Part shown: in pieces, positions 22,445-34,240 of the stretch
Position numbering within the stretch: the first letter of the stretch is position 1
Layout: each line of letters begins with the position of its first letter
NCBI GenBank assembly: GCA_035222895.1
Contig: JAVYIG010000407.1
Location: 546,209 to 610,208 of the forward strand
Length of the DNA stretch: 64,000 nt
Origin: Strongylocentrotus droebachiensis
Taxonomy: Eukaryota; Echinodermata; Echinoidea; Camarodonta; Strongylocentrotidae
Direction of reading: 5' to 3'
The notes under the pieces: generated by a model
The model's database searches: none
What the model saw: only the letters and a program-made list of their open reading frames with translations
Told to the model about the DNA's origin: nothing
Program-made: the position numbers and the translations under genes

Positions 22445-24985
22445 ACACGGTTAAGAGTTAATATTCCAGTTTATAGACAATGTACATGGCGCTATAGGGT
22501 GCTGAAAAGTTAGCGTAGGGTGGTGAAGAATTAATATTCCAGTTTATCCATAGACAATGTACATGGCGCTATAGGGTGGTGAAAAGTTAACGTAGGGTGG
22601 TGAAGAATTAATATTCTAGTTTTTCCATAGACAATGTACATGGCGCTATAGGGTGGTAAAAAGCTAGCGTAGGGTGGTGAAGAGTTAATATTCCAATTTA
22701 TCCATAGACAATGTACATGGCTTTAGGGTGGTGAAAAGTTAGTGTAGGGTGGTGAAGAATTAATATTCCAGTTTATCCACCGACAATGTACATGACGCTA
22801 GGGTGGTGAAAAGATAGCGTAGGGTGGTGAAGAGTTAATATTCCAGTTTATCCATAAACAATGTACATGGCGCTAGGGTGGTGAAAAGTTAGCGTAGGGT
22901 GGTGAAAAATTAATATTCTAGTTTATCCATTGACAATGTTCATAATGCTAGGGTGGTGAAAAGTTAGCGTAGGGTGGTGAAAAACTAATATTCCAGTTTA
23001 CATATAGACAATGTACATGACGCTAGGGTGGTGAAAAGTTAGCGTATAGGGTGGTGAAAAATTAATATTCCAGTTTATCCATATACAATGTACATGGCGC
23101 TATAGGGTGGTGAAAAGTTAGCGTAGGGTGGTGAAGAGTTAATATTCCAGTTTATCCCTATACAATGTACTAGGCGCTAGGATGGTGAAAAGTTAGCGTA
23201 GGGTGGTGAAGAATTAATATTCCAGTTTATCCATATACAATGTACATGGCGCTATAGGGTGCTGAAAAGTTAGCGTAGGGTGGTGAAGAGTTAATTTTCC
23301 ACCTTATCCATATACAATGTACATGGCTTTAGGGTGGTGAAAAGTTAGTGTAGGGTGGTGAAGAATTAATATTCCAGTTTATCCACCGACAATGTACATG
23401 ACGCTAGGGTGGTGAAAAGTTAGTGTAGGGTGGTGAAGAATTAATATTCCAGTTTATCCACCGACAATGTACATGACGCTAGGGTGGTGAAAAGATCGCG
23501 TAGGGTGGTGAAGAGTTAATATTCCAGTTTATCCATAAATAATGTACATGGCGCTAGGGTGGTGAAAAGTTAGCGTAGGGTGGTGAAAAATTAATATTCT
23601 AGTTTATCCATTGACAATGTTCATGATGCTAGGGTGGTGAAAAGTTAGCGTAGGGTGTGAAAAACTAATATTCCAGTTTATCCATAGACAATGTACATGA
23701 CGCTAGGGTGGTGAAAAGTTAGCGTATAGGGTGGTGAAATATTATATTCCAGTTTATCCATATACAATGTACATGGCGCTATAGGGTGGTGAAAAGTTAG
23801 CGTAGGGTGGTGAAGAGTTAATATTCCAGTTTATCCATATACAATGTACTAGGCGCTAGGATGGTGAAAAGTTAGCGTAGGGTGGTGAAGAATTAACATT
23901 CCAGTTTATCCACCGACAGTGTACATGACGCTAGGGTGGTGAAAAGATAGCGTAGGGTGGTGAAGAATTAATATTACAGTTTATCCATAGACGATTATGT
24001 ACATGATGCTAGGGTGGTGAAAAGTTAGCGTAGGGTGGTGAAGAGTTAATATTCCAGTTTATCCATATACAATGTACTAGGCGCTAGGATGGTGAAAAGT
24101 TAGCGTAGGGTGGTGAAGAATTAATATTCCAGTTTATCCATATACAATGTACATCGCGCTATAGGGTGCTGAAAAGTTAGCGTAGGGTGGTGAAGAGTTA
24201 ATTTTCCACCTTATCCATAGACAATGTACATGGCTTTAGGGTGGTGAAAAGTTAGTGTAGGGTGGTGAAGAATTAATATTCCAGTTTATCCACCGACAAT
24301 GTACATGACGCTAGGGTGGTGAAAAGATAGCGTAGGGTGGTGAAGAGTTAATATTCTAGTTTATCCATTGACAATGTTCATGATGCTAGGGTGGTGAAAA
24401 GTTAGCGTAGGGTGGTGAAAAACTAATATTCCAGTTTATCCATAGACAATGTACATGACGCTAGGGTGGTGAAAAGTTAGCGTATAGGGTGGTGAAAAAT
24501 TAATATTCCAGTTTATCCATATACAATGTACATGGCGCTATAGGGTGGTGAAAACTTAGCGTAGGGTGGTGAAGAGTTAATATTCCAGTTTATCCATATA
24601 CAATGTACTAGGTGCTAGGATGGTGAAAAGTTAGCGTAGGGTGGTGAAGAATTAACATTCCAGTTTATCCACCGACAATGTACATGACGCTAGGGTGGTG
24701 AAAAGATAGCGTAGGGTGGTGAAGAATTAATATTACAGTTTATCCATAGACGATTATGTACATGATGCTAGGGTGGTGAAAAGTTAGCGTAGGGTGGTGA
24801 AGAATAAATATTCCACTTTATCCATCGACAATGTATATATAAATGGCGCTGATGTGGTAAAGAGTTGAGATCGTGAAAAATTATATCCATAGAAAATATG
24901 TACATGACGGTGACATAATGGTGAATAGTTTCTGTGATTTGGTATTTAAAGAGTCAATGCCCCTTTTCCCAGAGAAAAGGCATAT

Positions 24986-25024
<39 letters not shown>

Positions 25025-25664
25025 TTGATGTATGTTCACAATTTCACAATTCATCGAAGTTAACATCACATGAAAAATGAATATAATATAACAAATCATT
25101 TCAATACTACAATCCATTTGAATTGACTTCACATGAAAACGAATATAACAATGATTTATCAAAGACATGTTGCAACTAATATACAGTTTGAAGAAAGAAC
25201 ACACAAGGTGATGAAACATAGGCGAATAGAGCTTGAATCGTTACAACACCTTTCAAATATATAACATAATAATAAAATTCATGAATGACTTATAATGGTG
25301 CGGGGAAATATTGCAATTCAAAAGAAGATTATAACTTTTTAATTTCTAACATACATGAGGTGAGGTCTTAGTATAATTCTTTGATTTGCCCCTTAGTACT
25401 GCGCTTTACCCCCCCCCCCCCCCCCCCCTCCCTCCATCATCTTCTCTCATTATATCCGACCACCATGCCTATTTTAATTGGTAGCCAGCCATCGTTGCGC
25501 TGATCATGACTGACGGATACAATACACAAAGCATATATTGCGTATGTGTAGTATAGCGGTTGTATGTGTACAATGCGATCCTTACACTTATCAAATTGGC
25601 AATTTTTACACATTGGATGGGCTACCTTCATCTCCGATTAGGTGTGTGAAGAAAAGCTTCACCC
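22445..25664 (-). repeat. Right inverted arm of the foldback element
   Basis: Inverted match to 10119-12285. It has about 31 minisatellite units, an expanded TTTA run (24983-25025) and the terminal domain to 25664. It lacks the retroelement tail seen in the left arm. Confidence 0.75.
22450..24830 (-). repeat. ~75-bp minisatellite array with higher-order repeats, right arm
   Basis: Same unit as the left arm in reverse. Distinct variants such as GTACTAGGCGCTAGGATGG (23168, 23848, 24073, 24605) and GTTAATTTTCCACCTTATCC (about 23290 and 24196) recur in blocks, showing multi-unit duplications. Confidence 0.85.
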
Positions 25665-25673
25665 CCATCGACC
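25665..25673. repeat. Right 9-bp target-site duplication CCATCGACC
   Basis: Exact copy of 10110-10118, directly after the inverted terminus GCTTCACCC. Confidence 0.7.
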
Positions 25674-25696
25674 ACCCACCAATACTAGTCTAGTCT

Positions 25697-25880
25697 GAGC
25701 ACAAAACTAATTTTTTCTTTTGTATTTTTAGCACGAGACATTCCACTCTTATAAGCACAAAACTGTTATTTTTCTTTTGTAGTTTTAGAACGAGACATCA
25801 CTTGTTGATTAAAAAAGCACAAAACTATTATTTTTCTTTTGTATTTTTAGAACGAGACATTACTTGTTGATTGAAATATC
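25697..25880 (+). repeat. Three ~60-bp tandem units
   Basis: Unit: GCACAAAACTATTATTTTTC, then TTTTGTATTTTTAGAACGAGACAT and a short spacer. Confidence 0.8.
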
Positions 25881-26645
25881 TAATAGGGTCTTTGAAAGCA
25901 GACTAGCAGTGTAAAAGAGGGCACAAGGTACAAACAAATACGTGTGTGGGACTAGTATGAGCGGGCTGGACATTTTGTTACTGAAATGGGCTTAGAATTC
26001 AAGTAATTCATCTATTAAATGACTATAACAGACAATAAACAAGACAAAGGTAAGGACAAGAATCAGTGCTTATCAATTTAACAGACATTTTGCATGAAAT
26101 ACCATTAGGAAAGCCATCTAGATTTGTCACAAATTAGCGACAAACACATCAAACTCAGCGCTGCAATGGCGCACAAAACGGCGTAGAATTCAACTTTTCA
26201 TCCACCAAATGAATTCAAACACTTGCATTATACAATCTTCAATACCTGTATCACCGTTATCGCAAATAATAAAATCACAATCTATATCTACGGCTAATAT
26301 ATGAAGACTAACAATATGGTAGGGTATTCTGCAATTAAGCCCAATTAAGCCCTAACCAAAATATAGTCCAATAATTTGGGCATATTTCTTATTCAAACAT
26401 TACTTGCATCTACGTGTTTTCAACATCAAACGATGGACTGGTTATCAAAGACGACGTAGGATGCAAAAATTCGAAATAATATTATCAATACCAGTCAGGA
26501 ACAAGCAAAATACGACACTATGTAATGAGTAGTTAATTTCCGAGGACTAAAAAACGCTCTTTTTGTTTGCGATAAAAGTAAGCGCAAAATCTAACTAATT
26601 TGGGCAAATTTGGTGTCAAAGAACAGCGAAAATTTCAGAGATTGA
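25881..26645. other. Intergenic or intronic sequence
   Basis: No coding region recognised. If the first-exon candidate at 26651-26666 is real, this would be its intron 1. Confidence 0.3.
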
Positions 26646-26650
26646 CTTAC

Positions 26651-26666
26651 CCCACGATTCCGCCAT
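26651..26666 (-). other. Possible first coding exon on the minus strand
   Basis: Reading on the minus strand, ATGGCGGAATCGTGGG (Met-Ala-Glu-Ser-Trp plus one base) is followed at once by GTAAGTCAAT, a near-ideal splice donor. The start has a purine at -3 and G at +4. The DNA upstream on that strand (26670-27400) is comparatively CpG-rich, as a promoter could be. No later exon was found, and the foldback element lies 1 kb downstream. The call rests only on these short signals. Confidence 0.3.
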
Positions 26667-26669
26667 GAT

Positions 26670-27807
26670 GAATTACACTGTAAGCCATACGAGGGCGACA
26701 AAATGATGCTACCAAAATCCCGTGGTTGGTCTCGTGTTTTACGAGAGCGTTGTAAGCGAGCTTTTCACCGAACGGGAATCTGAATAAAAATTGCCGCACA
26801 GCCTCATTATCGCGCACGCTGCGGTCTGACTGTAAAGGGGTACTTTTCGTGCGACAAAGTCCGGCCCGAGAATTGTAAAAAAAAAGGGGTGTATTTGACT
26901 TTTCACCCGGAGATTTCTTTAAAAAGGGGGTGTTTTTTCTTTTTTTCTCTCATTTCTTTGGACTCCCGAGAAATTATTCCGAATTTAGGGGGGTACATTG
27001 AGCATTTTTCCTGATTTAGGGGGGTCTCCAAGGCAGGAAAAGCCCGCGAAAAGCCCGCGAAAGGGGGGTTCGGAAATGTTGGCAGTCCTCAGATAGGGGG
27101 TGCTTTCAAAAAGAGGGAACGAGCATATATGCGTACCGTACCCTGCCCGGTATCCGCCCGATAGACAGTTTTTCTCAGATAACTTCTCTGAAAATGAATT
27201 ATACAGGCGCTAATGTATATCAATTTGTAGCCGAAATTCTAGCGAATCCAACCATGTCATTCTTACGCCTGAAATCGTAAGCGATTGTCCGTAGTGCGCC
27301 GTCTGCGTGAGGCATTTTCCTTGCCTATTTCCGCCTAGACCTGCCCTAATTCCGCCCTATGGTGGGCGCGCATCAAAAGTATAGAAAAGGGAAACATCTC
27401 GGGTACACGTTAGGCCAAATAAAATTGCTTCCCAGTAGAATTCGATCCACATGATATTTTGATAATTGATATTTCTTTCTTTATATCTTCTTTTGCCTAT
27501 GTAGGCCTACTAATAATGCCAGTTCACTGTTATTCACCACTTTCTGATCTGGGAAAATTCTGTAACTGCCTTTGGAGTCGCTAATCATTTGGAAATTAAC
27601 CACAAGGGTGAAAGAATTTATTTAAAAAAAAATATATAACCACTATCAAAGTGAACACTTTGTAATAGAAAGTAATGGTGCTTCATTTTTTAATTTTTTT
27701 TTAATGCAAACCATTCTCGACATATCTCTCAAATCTTGATTAAAAGATAAATTAGCGTATATTTTTAGGCATAACATTGGTTGGAAAAAGTATCTAGCAT
27801 GAGATAG
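26670..27807. other. CpG-containing sequence with G-run repeats
   Basis: Several degenerate AGGGGGGT units lie at 26840-27120. No coding frame. It could include the promoter of the candidate exon. Confidence 0.3.
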
Positions 27808-27960
27808 ATAGATAGATAGATAATGGTTTTATTGAGAATAAAAGAACAATAATGCATCGCGGCCTACAAGGCCGAATTGGGCAATGTTTACAAATGTAAA
27901 ATACAGTATATAAAAACATTCATATCAAATAACCTCAAATTAATGAACTAAACTTGAAAT
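27808..27960 (-). mobile_element. LINE or SINE 3' end with (GATA)n tail
   Basis: A five-unit GATA run followed by TGGTTTTATTGAGAATAAAA and GCCTACAAGGCCGAATTGGG is the reverse of a retroelement 3' end with a short tandem tail. Confidence 0.45.
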
Positions 27961-29369
27961 ATCGTCATTATCGTCATTAGAATTATCATCATCGCCGACA
28001 TCGTCTTAATCATCATAATTACACTTTTAGGGTTATTGTAACGCAAATGTGGTTTCCTGTTTGATTATTTGTTCAAGACTTCAGGTTGTTGTGTTTTTTT
28101 GTTAGTAGTTGTTCTAAATTATGCAGTATTTGATAATGCATTCAATAATAATTATAGTCCAACTTGAAAGACAAAACTTTCCGAAATGATCTTGAAAACG
28201 AAGTCGTCGATTCACTTCCATGGCAAGTCAGTTTTTTTTGCAAAAGAATGTAGTACTAATGCAAAGGGAGTGGTGGTAGGGGGAGGGGGGGGGGGTGGGG
28301 TCACCTTCACGTTTTTGCCACTTCAACAACCAAAGAGGGTTGAAAGCTATATATAAGTATTTTGTTGACATTACCGAGAACAACTAAATTCCTCCTTCTC
28401 TAAATTTGGCACTATACCCCCTCCCCCCACATCTTCTACATAATTGCATCCATTCATCTATTTATTTATTCATTCAATATTCATTCATTTTATTGCCGAG
28501 AGATATTTATGTGATGGATAGAGATGAAAATGTTCACCTTTTATTCGCCATAAAACTTTAGCAAACTAACAACGTATAAATAGCCATTTGAAAGGCTGAC
28601 AGGCGTATATAGGCCCTTGTGAAATGTATTATTTATAGCTTTATACTACTCTTTCGATAGCCATTCATATAGGTTTATTTCACATAAAACAACAGACTGG
28701 GATTTTAGTTTCTACCCCTATTTTTATTTTATTCACAGTCAACTGACGGAAATTTTATGGCAGCGAAAATGTCATAGTCCATGTTGGTCATGTTGGCAAA
28801 AAAATATAACACACAAACATTTGAAAAAAAATAATTATAGCCTAATATAAAGAACCATTAAGAAAGAAGGATATAAAAGTGAAGAGGGAAACTAAAAGAA
28901 AAATGGGGGAAAGAGGGGTGTAATCGAAGAAAATTGAGGGAATAAATTTAAAAGACTATAATAAGCTCGGTAATATAAAACAAAAACTAATACACCAATC
29001 CTCTGCATGCATCCTGTATCCGGCGTATCAGAAACAAGCACTCTTTTCGCTACAAAGCCACGACGCTGGATTGAAAGGCGACACAAGCTGCAGCGACATA
29101 AATACAAACTTTTAGCAAATCTACCAAACCTAGCAAATTTTTTAAAAGCCGGACGTATAATTGTCATCGGGATCACTGTTGGAGAACCGAACTTCAAGCA
29201 ATTTTTGCAACATTAATATACATCAATCATATATAATTTTGTCTCTTGTAAAATTTAACTGCATGATTATCACATACCACATCGTTACCAGAAATTGTCG
29301 GTTGCTCGAACGAACGGCCAAACATCATTGCAACATTCTTCGGGGGGTTCCATCTCAGCCTCCCACCTT
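27961..29369. other. Intergenic sequence
   Basis: AT-rich with a G-run at 28285-28302. No gene recognised. The frames at 28892-29216 show no family features. Confidence 0.4.
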
Positions 29370-29840
29370 GTTCGCCTACCATTACCCCCCCCCGGAAAAC
29401 TACCCCCAAGGATAATTACCCCTAAGGACAATTACCCCTCGACGAGCTACCCCCGGAAAATTCCCCCTCCCCCACCCCCTAAAACTTAACCCCTATATAG
29501 GACAATGCCCCCCCCCCCCCTGGGGCAACCAAGGACAACCGAGGACAATAATTACCCCCTGTTCATTATGAACACGGGGAAGTCAACCCCGATAATAAGT
29601 TGGGTAATTTTTAGGGGGAGATCATTTTCAGGGGTGGTTATTGTCCTCTGGGGGTTCAATTGTCCACGGGGGGGGGGGGGGGGATAATAACTGTCCTAGA
29701 AGGTATTTTTTCGGGGGGTAACTTCCTCGGGGTGGTTGTCCTCGGTGGGGGGGGGGTAATCGTCCTTGGGGGGTAATTATTGTACCGCTGGTATAAATGG
29801 CCGGGGGTGATTGCTCAAGGGGTAATTGACCTATAGAACC
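29370..29840. repeat. Imperfect inverted array of C-run then G-run units
   Basis: The left half has repeated ATTACCCC or TACCCCC plus AAGGA units, the right half the complementary GGGGTAAT plus TCCT units, centred near 29590. The whole can fold back on itself. Confidence 0.6.
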
Positions 29841-29965
29841 TTTGCATATAGTATTCACAGGGCAATAAATAAACAGCTACTCAATTTACACTGAATGTTA
29901 TTTTCTGGTTGTAAACTCAACAAAATATGAATGGCCACCTCTAGATGATTATTTTGTAGACCATT

Positions 29966-30110
29966 TTTTTTTTTTTTTTTTTTTTCCCCACATAATTATG
30001 GGAAGCATCACCCTTGTCAGCTAAAAGCTGGTCTTCAAAGGGGTCCATCCACAAGATAAAAATACAAATTGTTGATAAAATACATTTGAAATATGATTAC
30101 AATGATAAAT
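29966..30110 (-). mobile_element. Retroelement 3' end with oligo(T) head
   Basis: A run of more than 20 T (poly(A) on the minus strand) followed by a leader with GGGAAGCATCACCCTTGTCA. Family not determined. Confidence 0.4.
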
Positions 30111-31562
30111 AGGCAAACAAAACCAAACAAACGAAATTATTATATATATACATTAAGAACAACCGAAATGTGCAGGATAGGGGAAAGAAAGAAACAAGGA
30201 ATAGAGAGGCGAGGGAGAAAACCAAGTATAAAATTGTTGCGCAAGTGAGCCTACTCTCGAGTTGCGATTTGATGGAGTAAACCGAGTGTTTTAACATGGA
30301 AAAAAGACAATGAAGTGTGCACTTTAAAAAAACCAACCGCAGACCTATAAATAAATTAAAACAAACACACAAATAGACTAAAAAACCACGGGCAGATAAC
30401 CTTTTCTCTGTTAGAGCATAAACAACGCACGGTACATACACTGAACTAGCGCGTGTGTTTGAGTGGGCGGAAATAGGGCAGGGGCATCACAGGGCGACAT
30501 GGCCGAGTTCAAGCCTCGATAACTTTTTTATAAATAATAATTTCCGCAAGAAATCTGCTCAGGTAAAACATCAGAATTTTAGCTTCCATATCTCTTTAAA
30601 CAAAAGTAAATTTTCCACCATATTTTTTTTCTGATCGTTTTGAATGGGAACTTGATGTTTTTTAAAAAGGTTGATTCACACCTAAATAAGCGCATTGCTG
30701 ACTGCTGCACAGTGACGTCATTCGCGTATCTCCGTTAAATGCGCGATCGACAGTGTACCATATTTCGTGCACATGTTCCTTACAACGTGTATGCTGCCAT
30801 AGGCAAGTTAGTTGCACGCCTTCATTGCGCACCGTAGAAACTCGGGCGATGGAAGACGGCCGTTGTGTCTAATAAGCCACTTGTAACAGGGGGGCGGTAA
30901 CTGGGCAGGGTACGGTACCCTAAATAACACTGAGTGGGGGGGGGGGCGGGGAGAGGGCACAATATGGGTCACCTCTTCTTGGAAACAGGGGTTGGGTTTC
31001 TGCATCTTTGCAGCAAGCAGTGCAGAATTTGCAAACTTTTTAAGATACTGGTGTGTAAAATATATGACAATACTAACAAGATATATGTATACAAAATTTT
31101 GAGGGAGGCCTATTTTCCAGGGCCTTACAATAATATATATTATATAATATTTTTTCCCGTAACATGAGAGTAATTCTAATAGTTTCATACTATTAATTAA
31201 ATGCAATGTTAACTGTTATTGTATATTGTTTTAAATGGGGGCACGCAAGATCGAGTCCTATCTCGCACCCCGGGGCAACGTGTCTGACACGTCCGGTTGT
31301 AGCAACTACTGTACTCCGAAGATCAAGATACATTAATCTTGATCTAAGGAGACACGAACGAACGAACTGGTCGCCAGCACCACTGACCTCTACATATCTG
31401 TATTGCAACCTTCTCGCGTGTCGATTTTCTGGAAGTGCATCATGGCGGACCCAAGAGGTCAATACGAGCGCGCGTGCGGTATACCGGTACTTCGAATTCA
31501 TTGCAGATCAGAGATACGGTACCGGTACATGTTAATGCGATTGAAAATACACCGATTTCGTC
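30111..31562. other. Upstream flank of the PM20D2-like gene
   Basis: No coding region recognised. GATCAAGATACATTAATCTTGATC at 31321-31344 is a short palindrome. The 5' UTR and promoter of the M20D gene should lie in the last few hundred bases, which are CpG-containing. Confidence 0.4.
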
Positions 31563-31952
31563 ATGGAAGAATTGTCGAGAATTTGCTGTTCCGCTGTCGA
31601 CTCTGGCGCAAGCAGTTTTCGAGATATCGGTCAAGAAATATGGAGAAATCCAGAATTAGGTTTACAAGAGTTTCATGCCAACACGATCCTGTGTAACTTC
31701 TTTCGCGAAAACGGGTTCACGGTTGAAGAATTCCTAGGCCCCACCGGCTTTCGTGCTTCGTACGGTAGCACGGACAATGTCGATGGTGATGGGGTCTCTG
31801 GCCCACCAGGGGTTCACGTATGCCTGATGGCTGAGTACGACGCGCTTCCAGAGCTCGGTCATGCTACAGCACATAATTTGGTTTCAGAGGCCTGTGTCGC
31901 TACAGCTATTGGTCTCAAAGCAGCTATTGACAAGAAGAGCAGTTTGGGAAAG
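31563..31952 (+). CDS. PM20D2: PM20D2-like gene, exon 1
   Basis: Codes residues 1-130, from the ATG at 31563 to the donor AAG|GTAATA (phase 0). It includes the first metal-site motif. Confidence 0.85.
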
Positions 31953-34206
31953 GTAATATACATGAAAAGTGTCATTTAATTTTGGTTGGATTTTTTAAAA
32001 ATTGTACTTTGGAACAAGCACTCCAGCAACTAGAGTAAAGTACCCGGTTTTCGGCCACTTAAGACAAAATCCTATTTATTGGACTCTTTACTTCCTATTT
32101 ATTATCATTTCTTGTTCAAATCATGAAGCAAATATTATTATTATTTAAACAAAAAAAGAATCCCCCCAAAAAATCACGAATTGCCATGACAATATTCATT
32201 TCAATTTTCACTGTTTTGGAGCCGGTTATCGGCCGAGCGTTTCAGTTTACGGCCGCATGTACAAAGTCAATAGGAAGCGCTCGCGCGCTCGTGCGTTTCT
32301 GCGCTGATGTATAGCACAAGCGGGCGGAGCAGGTATCCCACGCCGGAGCTCCCGGGTGCTCGACTTGCCGAATACAGGCACAGCGGTGATCGGAAGTTGG
32401 AATCTGAATTAGACGGACATATCGTGTGTGCGTCGCGGTGTGCGGCTGCATTGATTTAATACATGCGATGAGATACTTTTGAGCTTGCGACCAGCACAAA
32501 ATCGGGCTCTATATCTGAAAAATACTTGAAATAAAGCTCATTTTATGGTACCCATATTTCTTACATACACGCGTAAGAAACTCGATTTTTCAGATTTGGG
32601 TAGCGAGACCGCCGATTACATCGCTAAAATGTGATATTTTAGGATATATTTTTCATTGCAAATGTGGTTCTTCAGTGACACTGGCATGGTATGGTATGTG
32701 TGGGATATGTGTTATGCTATTATGCGATGTATTTTAAAGTGATTTTACCATGTATCCAACCAGTTGGCCGAAAACCGGAGCTGACCGATTACCGGGTATA
32801 GTCTAGTCTAGACTAGAGAGTCATAGATTATCTAGACCGAAAGCTTCAGTCTCTGATATCGACGTGGTTCCGCTGAGATTGTATCTGGCTCCACTGACCG
32901 CCTCTCAACAAATGTCAGTTTTATTAAAGAAATGACCCATATCAGACGGTTATTTCTGTCTAAGAGAGTCAATGCTAATGCGTTTTGACCTTTATTTTAG
33001 CACTGCATGCTTGCTGTGAGGCAGGTATCATTACGACATTAGACCCATACACAAATACACACTCCACACAATATTGCATAGACTGTACACAATCATGTCG
33101 ATGCAGCTGTAAGCAAAGTTTGACACTAGACTTACAATTTGAATTTTTAAATTATTCTTTTTAACATCAGTAAGTTGAACAAAATGTATTTTACTGCTAT
33201 TTAGGTGTCATCAATTGTCACTAAAGTACCGATTTTGAGTGAAATCAGTTGAGTTTTGTACAGTGGTGTTTGAAATGTTGAGAATCAAAAGCACAGCTTT
33301 TACTACACGGCCAGGATAGTGATGCTCCTATGTGTGGGAACAAGCGGGTAGATATGGGAGTCGGTCTAACTTAGTTAGACTCGATTCAGTTGACCGAAAA
33401 TTTCTGTCTCTTTCGTTCGTTAGCCTCTGAAGGAAAACCTGTGCACGAGCTACGAGTGCAATCAAATTTTTTCATTAAGTCTTGGCTTGAAAACGACGTC
33501 ATCTTTCACAGTTTTCCCTCTCATTTTGAGATGGTTGTAGCTATATGGGGCTCAAACCGAGCTACGAGTGCACAATTTTTTCTTCATAATCATTTTGCCT
33601 TGCGCGTAGACTAGAAGGGATGCGATTTAGATGCGTCATGCGCAGTGAGAGTTTAAAATACGGCTGCAAGATTTTCAACATGGATGTCGATTTTGACCCA
33701 TAATTTCCTGAAAAGGGACCATTAAACAGGATTATACAGTCAAGTTGGTTAGTGGAACCGATGTAGTTTAGTCTACTGGTATGTTCAATAATAAATGCAT
33801 CGGATATAACATGATTTTTCTCAGACTTCAATCTCTTTTTTGTCAGGAAATTCCTCTCCATTGACTGCAAAATCATGCTGAATAAATTCAGTGAACCCCC
33901 CCCCCCCCCCCTTCCAGGAAAAATCCATCCAAAAACTACTTTTCTGGTGACTCGATCAAAGCCTCCTCTTAATCAATTCCTCCTTTTTACCTGCCTATTT
34001 AGTACTGCCACCTATCCCATAATATAGGCTAAGGAATCATTTTTTTAAATCCTAGATTTAACCTTTTCTTAAATATAACTTTATTTCCTAATGAGTAATG
34101 ATTTTAGTCTACTGTACAATGGACTAGAACAAGATCCTATATTCCTCTTTCGCTTTGTTCTTGCTCGTGCAAAGGCAGCTCTCAAACCTCAATCCTGATC
34201 TACATG

Positions 34207-34240
<34 letters not shown>

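Larger units (their letters stand above)
10119..25664. mobile_element. Foldback-type transposon with long, minisatellite-bearing inverted arms
   Basis: The ends are exact inverted copies beginning GGGTGAAGCTTTTCTTCACAC and ending in the complement. The left arm (10119 to about 12285) and right arm (about 22445 to 25664) match in inverted orientation: an ~850-bp terminal domain, then an array of ~75-bp units. Exact 9-bp duplications CCATCGACC flank the element. The 10-kb middle holds nested hAT-like elements, LINE relics and unique DNA but no transposase that I can recognise, so the element is non-autonomous. Architecture and target-duplication length resemble foldback elements such as Drosophila FB and the sea-urchin TU elements, which also carry tandem repeats in long inverted arms. 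Family assignment is inference. Confidence 0.7.

Noticed and set aside
31206-31696. Several overlapping frames of 65-110 codons upstream of the M20D start
   Set aside because: They overlap each other in both strands without family motifs; the region is the gene's 5' flank.
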